From contig OX457063.1 in assembly GCA_949752795.1 (NCBI GenBank), forward strand, positions 71,943,783 to 72,007,782: a DNA stretch of 64,000 bases, read 5' to 3'. Shown piece by piece: positions 57,061 to 64,000 of this stretch. The notes below the pieces were generated by a model. The model saw only the letters and a list, made by a program, of their open reading frames with translations, made no database searches and had not been told where the DNA came from. Position numbers and translations under genes: made by a program. The DNA comes from Hyperoodon ampullatus (Eukaryota; Chordata; Mammalia; Artiodactyla; Ziphiidae). Each line of letters starts with the position of its first letter. The first letter of the stretch is position 1.

Positions 57061-58090
57061 TATGGCAAAACCGCCAAAACCATATGCTTGATCTTGAGAA
57101 AAACTATAGTTGTCCTGGCTTAAAAAAGATAGGTCTTGAGTTACCTAGTTAAAGTATAGTAAACTATCGATGGCTTCAGCAAGAAATAAGTGTCCACATA
57201 TGGATGAGATTTTTAAAGAAATCACTAGGCTGATTGTATGAAAGAATAAATCAGTACTTTAAAATATTTTGGAAGGCTCATTTTTTGCTGAACTGCTAAC
57301 TTAATATCCTGTTGAACTATAAACATGCCAAGACTGTAATGTTTTTCTCTTGGTACATTTATTCAAGGTTTTATCTTCTTTCTCGTTATTTCAGTAAATA
57401 TTACTGAACTGACTTACAGTAGTTTAAATTTAACTGAGGACACCACAAAATATCAGTTAAGTAGATAATAATATGCAGAATTTTATTAATTTATCCAAAA
57501 CTGAATAGCATATGGCTTCCCTACTCTTACATTTTTTAAAACATTACAGTGTCATAAAAATTTACAGGTACTTGAACCATAATCTGCCAATTGTCATAGC
57601 TTTTCCCTATGTAATTTCAAGTACTTCTGTTATAATAAACATTCCTTGCATGACTTAAGTTTAAGTGATTATTTAAGTTATACTTCCTCATTGTACTTTT
57701 CTGTCTATTTCCATGTTTGAAACTTTTTTTACTGTCAAGATGAATAGAAATGAATGTCAAAGAATGTTTAACACATACATTTATAAATGATCCTTTATTC
57801 AAAATTTTTTTACAGACTCACTAAAAAATTTATTTCAAACTAGATTTGACCACATGGTTGTATTTTAAGAATAAGATAAGCCTGATGATTCAATTGGCTT
57901 GATATTAAGGCATAGGAGTGTTTTAAAACTTAAAGATTGTAACTATAACCATAGATAATGTGATTAAATAAAGGAAATGATGATAAAGAAGCAATGAGAA
58001 TTTATTTTATGTGTGTTTCTCCTATCTCTGTGGATGTCTTATTAATCAATTAATACTTATGCTGTAGACCATGTATTTTAAATTTTAAAT
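57061..58090. other. AT-rich sequence, nothing recognised
   Basis: No gene or named repeat is supported. Confidence 0.45.
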
Positions 58091-58104
58091 CTAGGCTAAT
58101 CTTT

Positions 58105-58313
58105 TTTTTTTTTTTTTTTTTTTGCGGTAGGCGGGCCTCTCACTGTTGTGGCCTCTCCCCTTGCGGAGCACAGGCTCCGGAGCACAGGCTCAGTGGCCAT
58201 GGCTCACGGGCCCAGCCGCTCCGCGGCATGTGGGATCTTCCCAGACCGGGGCACGAACCCGTGTCCCCTGCATCGGCAGGCGGACTCTCAACCACTGCGC
58301 CACCAGGGAAGCC
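58105..58313 (-). mobile_element. CHR-type tRNA-derived SINE, near consensus
   Basis: Reverse orientation with a long T run, 'cgggcctctcactgttgtgg', 'ccgctccgcggcatgtggga' and head 'caccagggaagccc'. CpG sites are largely intact, which indicates a young copy. Perfect target duplication 'ctaggctaatcttt' (58091-58104 and 58314-58327). Around 58170-58190 the unit 'ctccggagcacaggct' echoes the preceding 'gagcacaggctccgg', a small internal duplication or replacement. Confidence 0.98.
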
Positions 58314-58327
58314 CTAGGCTAATCTTT

Positions 58328-60639
58328 AAAAGGAAAAATAAAGCACGGAGTCTATAGTTAGAAAAAATATGAATTTTTTTCCAGTATGTTCACATAAAAC
58401 ATGCAGAAGGTGTGGTTCATCATCCAACAAGTGGATTTTCAGAATTTTCTAGTGCTTGGAAAATTGATTTAACATTCTCTAAATTGTGGGTCTGCGGAAT
58501 TATCTGCCCACCTATGCACCCAGGTGTTTGATGGGATTCTCCCTCACCTTCCATCAGGGCATTTTCATTTATACAATCCCATGTTGAGAGCCAGGCACCT
58601 GCCACCCACTTGCCATAGTCTACTATACGGTCACTATCTGATGTTGGTTTATGGAGGTTATAGAGGGAGAAGTAAAGAGGGAAGGGATTAAAAAGGCCTT
58701 AATAACATTACTTTGTAGTGGGGTTATCTCAGGTGGTTTGTTTTTTGTTTGTTTGTTTTTTGGTTTGTTTTTAGGGTTACTCAACTTTCCCCTCAATCAA
58801 ACAATTTTTATGAGACCCAGAATCAATCTACAAATCACTCTCTAACCTGGAGATCTTCTCTTGCTCTCTTCTTCAGGATAACTTTAGGACTTGAACATTG
58901 TCTATATTTACTTACTTACATTGTATCATTAGCTTGATGCCCTTTTTTTTTATAGCCTACCCCTTCCCCAGTGTTCTTATGTAATTGTCTCTGGGCATCC
59001 TACTCTAGAAGGTGAATACACAACCGGAAATCTCTCTTTTTCTCTCTCTCTCTCGCTCTCGCTCTCTCTTTCCTGAAAGCAATGTTTCATAAACAGTGAA
59101 CACTGAGAACTGGTAACTGGAGGATGGTCAAAGAGTTACTTTCTTTCATGGAGCTATAGCCTCTCTGGGGTGAGGTTTGTTGAAATCACCTTTGGCTCCT
59201 GCAAATGAACCTCAGCTTTTTTATGCATTCAATAAAGAGCATTTAGAATATGAAATGTTACCTTAATAGAATCAAGGTTGTTAATTTAGTCAACTATTTA
59301 CTAGCAATATTTTGAATAATAATGATGAGTAATAGCACACTTTATTTCCTGAATACACACTTGTCTGATAAAACTCATTTATTAGTGTTGTGTATATACA
59401 TATATAAAGAGAGAGAGATCTCAATAATATTAACATTTTAAACAAAGAACTCCTTCAAGTGAATAACATTCTATTTCATATGTGGGAAAAAAATAGAAGA
59501 GTTGAAGCCCTTCAAAATCGCTTACCTGGTTGGTGTGCAAAAATGCATATATAATAGAATCTCTCTCTTCTTTTGTTTCAAAATAATATCTGTCCCTACA
59601 GAAAAAGGCATGACTTGTAGCCCCTACTAGAAATCTGCAAATCCCCAGCGTGTCCCATATCCAGCTGCATCATGACTCACCATGAAGTAGCCCAGGGACG
59701 TGGAAAATGCAGTCTCTTGCTAAGACTTACTGAAAAAGTCATTTTTGCTCTAGGAAATGGGAATTACTGCCCAATCCCATTAGGATTCCACCTCAGGTCC
59801 TTAGATTTACTTCTGCGTTTCTTTGTTCAGGTCTTATCCCTCCGCGTCGATGTTGAACTCGCCTCCCAGAACAAGTAAGCCTCTTCCTTGTAGTCTGCCC
59901 ATGGAGTCATCAGGTTAAAGGGTGTATCTGCTCCATTTCTGATAAATGCCAGTGTTATCTGGCCCGTTTCTTTTGTGCGTTTCTCAGTTAGATAGCAGGG
60001 TTAGGACATATCAAATCTTGTATTCTCCATGTCCTTTTTATTTTGGAAAGCTTTTGAGAGATTAACATTTCCCCGTTTCTTGTTGTTCAGACCAAACTAT
60101 TCCCTTCTGAATCTGTTTACACGTGGCCTCTTGCCTCCTACAGCAAATCCAGCCTTCCCCTTGTCATCTTCAAGGAACCAAACTCTGTCTCCCCTTTTTG
60201 TCCTTGTATACGCAGTCCTAGTTGTCACTTTTATCTCTGGTCAATGGTTAGAATCATTATAACAGTTAAGCAGGAAGTCAAATGATATCAAAGACAAAGT
60301 GCTTGAGATTCAAAAGAAGAGAATACAAATTTTGTTTCATTTAAAAGAAGTAATATCTATTTACTAAGATTTAACTTCTTACACCATAAAAACCTTGCAA
60401 TTCAAATTCACCAGACATGGTTTTATCCAAACGTTAATAAGTGTAATATATATATATTATATATGTATATATAATATATATTACATATCAGCTCAGCACA
60501 AGCAATTGGCCTTAGCTTCTAGAAAATTTTCATTTAAATCATGTATGAATTTTAAATGGATGGTAATATGCTCCAAATCCCTTACTTCCCCTCTCCTGAT
60601 AGATATTTGAATCCCCTTTTGTAGGCTACTTACAAATAG
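58328..60639. other. 2.3 kb without supported gene
   Basis: Contains a CT-rich simple tract (59036-59072) and some moderately GC-rich unassigned segments (58400-58640, 59600-60240). The plus frames at 59672-59878 and 60029-60262 are short, unlike any protein I recognise, and lack exon-like context beyond a chance 'gtaag' near 59876. TA-rich patches lie at 59390-59420 and 60449-60490. Confidence 0.45.
59036..59072. repeat. (CT)n microsatellite, interrupted
   Basis: About 35 bp of CT units with two 'cg' interruptions ('tctcgctctcgctctctctt'). Confidence 0.9.
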
Positions 60640-61340
60640 TCTTCTAGCCTCTGCAAAAAGACATTCAACCATTTTTCTCTTAGAAAACCCATTCAGTTTT
60701 TAGATAGTTATATTTAAAGAAAGTTCTTCCTTAACTTGAATTGAAATCTGTCCCTCAGTAATATCCAATTGTTGGATTTTATTCTTGCCTCTGGAATCAT
60801 ACAAATCATGGCTAAATAAATGTTCACATGCAGACTTTCAAAAAATTTTAAATGTTTGTGTCTTGCCTAAATTGTCTAAGTTAAATAACCTCACTACTTA
60901 AACTAAGCATTGGGTCTTTCACCATCATGCTTTGTGTTCTCTATTCTTGTTTATTAAAATTCCCCTCAAAATGTGGTGCCCCAAGCTGAGTATGACGCTC
61001 TGGTCACCTCACACTGATTATGAAGCTAAACTAAAACTTCACTGTGATTTTTTTTTTTTTTTTCTCTACGTGGGCCTCTCACTGTCGTGGCCTCTCCCGT
61101 TGTGGAGCACAGGCTCCGGACGCGCAGGCTCAGCGGCCATGGCTCACGGGCCCAGCCGCTCCGCGGCATGTGGGATCTTCCCAGACCGGGGCACGAACCC
61201 GTGTCCCCTGCATCGGCAGGCGGACTCTCAACCACTGCGCCACCAGGGAAGCCCCACTGTGATTTCTATACAGGTTTTTCCAAGGCAAGCCTTCTTTATT
61301 CTGTCTTTGTAAACTTGGATTTTTTTAGACTCTGGAGCAA
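60640..61340 (-). mobile_element. Ancient L3/CR1-like LINE remnant, split by SINE
   Basis: The plus strand reads the reverse of a CR1/L3 3' region: 'agaaagttcttccttaact', 'gaaatctgtccctcagtaat', 'aaaatgtggtgccccaagct' and 'tatgacgctctggtcacctc'. A SINE at 61051-61254 interrupts it. No frame survives. The limits are approximate and the part after the SINE is the least certain. Confidence 0.65.
61051..61254 (-). mobile_element. CHR-type tRNA-derived SINE, near consensus
   Basis: Reverse orientation: T17-type run, 'cgtgggcctctcactgtcgt', 'ccgctccgcggcatgtggga' and head 'caccagggaagccc', with most CpG retained. Target duplication 'cactgtgattt' at 61040-61050 and 61255-61265. Inserted into an ancient L3-like element. 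Confidence 0.98.
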
Positions 61341-61869
61341 GGTGACATTAAATTAATCAGTACCCCATTATAACTAGATTGGTTTGTCTATTTTTTGCCC
61401 ATAAAGTTTTTCAGTTATTGACAACAAATGAATATTTTCTATATCTTGTTCAGACTTATGTCCTTCACAGATGTGATTGGTACACTGAGTGCTCATCAAA
61501 GTCCTTAATAAAATATTCCAGAAAAATTTTAAATTTGATTTTTTTAACAAACATAGAAATTTGTTTTGATCAAGAAGATAAGCTTCAATTAATCTAAAGG
61601 ACCACAAAATATCAAAACTCCTATATTTAACTATGGTGATACTGAAATTTTGTTATAATACCATATTTTTATATTTAGAAATAGTAAGTTTATACATTTT
61701 CATAAATATTTATTTTCTTGTATAATTTTAATCTTTAAAAAGATTGTAAAATCTGACAAAATTAGAAACATTATTTGACATCTTTCCAAAGAAGTTATTG
61801 ATATGTTCAAAGGTTTCAAAGAATTCTGTTGGACTAGGTAGTATATTTTTTGTAAAATGAAGAAGAATG

Positions 61870-62222
61870 GGTTTATTTATTATGTATTTATTTTGGGGGG
61901 CTGTGTTTGGGTCTTCATTGCTGTGCCCGAGCTTTTCTCTAGTTGAGGAGACCGGGGAGTTACTCTTCATTGTGGTGTGCGGGCTTCTCATTGTGTTGGC
62001 TTCTCTCGTTGTGGAGCACGGGCTCTAGGCACGCGGGCTTTAATAGTTGCAGCACGCAGGCTCAGTAGTTGTGGCTTGCAGGCTCTAGAGTGCAGGCTCA
62101 GTAGTTGTCACACACAGGTTTAGTTGCTCCGTGGCATGTAGGATCTTCCAGGACCGGGGCTCGAACCCGTGTCCCCTACATTGGCAGGCGGATTCTTAAG
62201 TACTGCACCACCAGGGAAGTCC
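61870..62222 (-). mobile_element. Older CHR-1-type SINE, long form
   Basis: About 350 bp, reverse orientation. It shares the head and middle with CHR SINEs ('caccagggaagtcc', 'aggatcttccaggaccgggg', 'ctcgaacccgtgtcccct') but has a longer body with repeated 'gcaggctcagtagttgt' units (near 62057 and 62093) and 'cgggcttctcattgtgttgg'. The head-side flank 'tggactaggtaatat' (62223-62237) matches 'tggactaggtagtat' at 61830-61844, but about 30 bases separate the latter from the visible tail. An older and distinct subfamily from the 210-bp copies. Confidence 0.9.
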
Positions 62223-62237
62223 TGGACTAGGTAATAT

Positions 62238-64000
62238 TTCTAAAGCTTCTTAAATGGTCTTTCTGGCACAGAGACTACCAGTCCAATAAAGCCTAAGCAA
62301 GCACCACAGTAGACTTGTAAGAGGAAAATATAATATTAGGTCAATTATTTGTTTGAAAGTAAGGGTTTCTAGACATATAAATACATCAGAATTTATTGTA
62401 GTAATACGTGTTTTTGTCTTTTTTCAAGAGTATCATACCATGCTGAGCACAGTCTATACCATAGTGAATTACATGACATTTTTTCCCCTCAATGTAAGTA
62501 TCAAAAACAGGTGAGAAGATGTAGTTCCAGGTAAACAAACCCAGACATTCTACTGAGTATTCACCTGTGGATCTGGTTAAGTCACTTCATCTCCTGTCAA
62601 GGTTCCCTAACTATAAAGTAAACTAATGATATGTCACCTCTTTCAAGGGAATTTTTGAGAGTTAATGAATGTACAGTGAGCAATTTAAGGATCAAACACA
62701 CTGGGCAAAAGACCACATTTTTATTATAGTGGATACTCACAGCCTTATGTAATCTGCCAGTCTAAACCATGTGCTGCTTTGGCACATGCTTACTGAAAAT
62801 AGCAGACCAGTTTGTGAGCTGGCAAAATCTCAACATAGCAGATGGACATGCAATGAAATAACTAGCAAAGAGACCTTGTTTCAACATCAAATATGTTTCC
62901 ATAGGGCCAGATTCCTGGGCAAAGTTGTTTTAGTGATGCAGCTACAACTAACGTAATGTGGTATATCTCCTTTGCATTAAGTCTTTGCTAACTTTTTCCA
63001 TCTCTTTTGGGGAGTTATTTCAGGCATTCATCCATTTCAGATACTTGAAAAACTCATATTTGAAAGTCACAATGGCTTGGATCCTTTTAGTTAAGAGTCT
63101 TGAAACACCAGTGAAGAATGAGTTTTAAATAATACTTGGATTTTTTTTTATAGTAGAATCTGCAGTTATCAGGCCCCTAAGCAAAGAGGGGAGATTTATT
63201 GTACACCAAATTATGACACTTTTCACTCAGAGTTTCGTAATCTTATAGTGTCTCAAAGGAATGATGTCATTGAGCTCTTTACTAAATTAAAATATTACAG
63301 ATATTTTTGACTGTCTCCTGTGAAAAGTAATACATCCACATGGCAAGGTAAAAAGAGTAGAAACACATCAAAATTAATGGAAAGTTCAAATAATTTTCAG
63401 CTATTGTAAAATGGGAGCCCTTCATATTTTACTGATTAATATTATAATTATAATCAGAGAAATCTATGTGAAATCTATTCAGCGGGGCAAATGCGTACCT
63501 TAAAATTGTTAGTACAGTACAACACATTAAGGAAATAAATTATTAAAGTTTCATAGATGATCTGAACGCATTTTGTTCTGTAATAAGTTTTACTATAATG
63601 TTTGCTATGGATATAAATTTCATTGAGATTCCTGGACACATCATAAGCCCATAAGCATTAGGAATTTTTTTGACAATTAAATTAAGAACAGAACCTAAAA
63701 TAATGCACACATATGGCAAAAAGGCAATCAGACAATGAAAAAGGCAAAAATTTTCCCCTAGGGGAAAACCATTAATGTCTCTCTGTATATGTAACCACTT
63801 AATAGTTGTTTGTATTTGGTTTTAATCCTCTGATGTGTGTGTGTTCTTACATTTAAGTGTTTATATATTTAAAATAATGTATCATGTAACTCTGCATATG
63901 ACACATTCATATCTATTTTAATAGCTTCATATTAATTATTATATAAAAGACCAAAAATTTATCTAAACAGTCCCTCATTAGTGGCCTTTTTAATATCTGA
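62238..64000. other. No gene; one MIR
   Basis: Apart from the MIR at 62560-62700 nothing is recognised. Frames are short and the window ends in ordinary AT-rich DNA. Confidence 0.5.
62560..62700 (+). mobile_element. MIR SINE remnant
   Basis: 'atctggttaagtcacttcat', 'ctcctgtcaaggttccctaa', 'ctataaagtaaactaatgat' and 'gagagttaatgaatgtacag' follow MIR core to 3' end in plus orientation. Confidence 0.75.

Noticed and set aside
59672..59878. Possible coding exon ending in a splice donor-like 'gtaag'
   Set aside because: The frame is short, matches no protein I recognise, and has no acceptor or partner exon. A single donor-like pentamer is expected by chance.
1..64000. Undescribed multi-gene system
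   Set aside because: Every longer open frame is explained by L1, SINE, TMED2 retrocopy or chance. No cluster of novel coding genes is present.

Overview
This window reads as nuclear DNA of a cetacean, most likely a toothed whale. Several near-consensus copies of the tRNA-derived CHR-type SINE are present; they begin with 'gggcttccctggtggcgcag' and carry the 'tgtgggatcttcc' block. That family is known from whales, hippos and ruminants, and this form is the one common in cetaceans. The L1 copies are also of the cetartiodactyl type. Base composition is AT-rich and the spacers are old, which fits a gene-poor intergenic region or a very long intron. I found no functional protein-coding gene, no RNA gene, no CRISPR array and no bacterial or phage material.

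Layout. 1-2.6 kb: plain AT-rich sequence with a small tandem duplication. 2.7-5.9 kb: a nested block in which an old L1 fragment is split by a processed retrocopy of TMED2 (p24 family) on the minus strand. The retrocopy has an 11-bp target site duplication, and the whole block is bracketed by an 84-bp inverted repeat at 94% identity. 5.9-14.7 kb: ancient repeats and unassigned sequence. 14.7-17.8 kb: remnants of old L1/HAL1-like elements. 19.0-19.4 kb: an MLT1 LTR. 21.3-24.9 kb: two L1 pieces in the same orientation, the second carrying an internal deletion that fuses ORF1 to ORF2 in frame and also holding a SINE. 25.9-33.2 kb: a SINE, an older L1, a degraded retroelement integrase-like remnant and a twin-primed (5'-inverted) L1 with a perfect 10-bp target duplication. 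39.4-43.4 kb: a hAT-type DNA transposon, two SINEs and three L1 pieces, one only about 100 bp long. 44.5-47.75 kb: the largest young L1 (3.2 kb, 5'-truncated, 16-bp target duplication, broken ORF2). 48-52 kb: SINEs, a MIR and an L1 with a 17-bp target duplication. 54.06 kb: a long (TA)n run. 56.5-57.1 kb: a relatively complex, repeat-free segment that is a candidate conserved noncoding element. 58-62.2 kb: three SINEs and an ancient L3/CR1 remnant.

No genes work together here. What the window records is layered retrotransposition: ancient MIR, L3, MLT1 and hAT copies, then old L1, then L1-driven insertion of TMED2 mRNA, CHR SINEs and younger L1s, most of the younger ones with legible target duplications. 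I saw no undescribed biological system. The most interesting items are structural: the near-identical inverted repeat around the TMED2 retrocopy, the ORF1-ORF2 chimera and the twin-primed L1. Family names come from recognition of consensus features by eye, with no database search, so boundaries of old elements are approximate.
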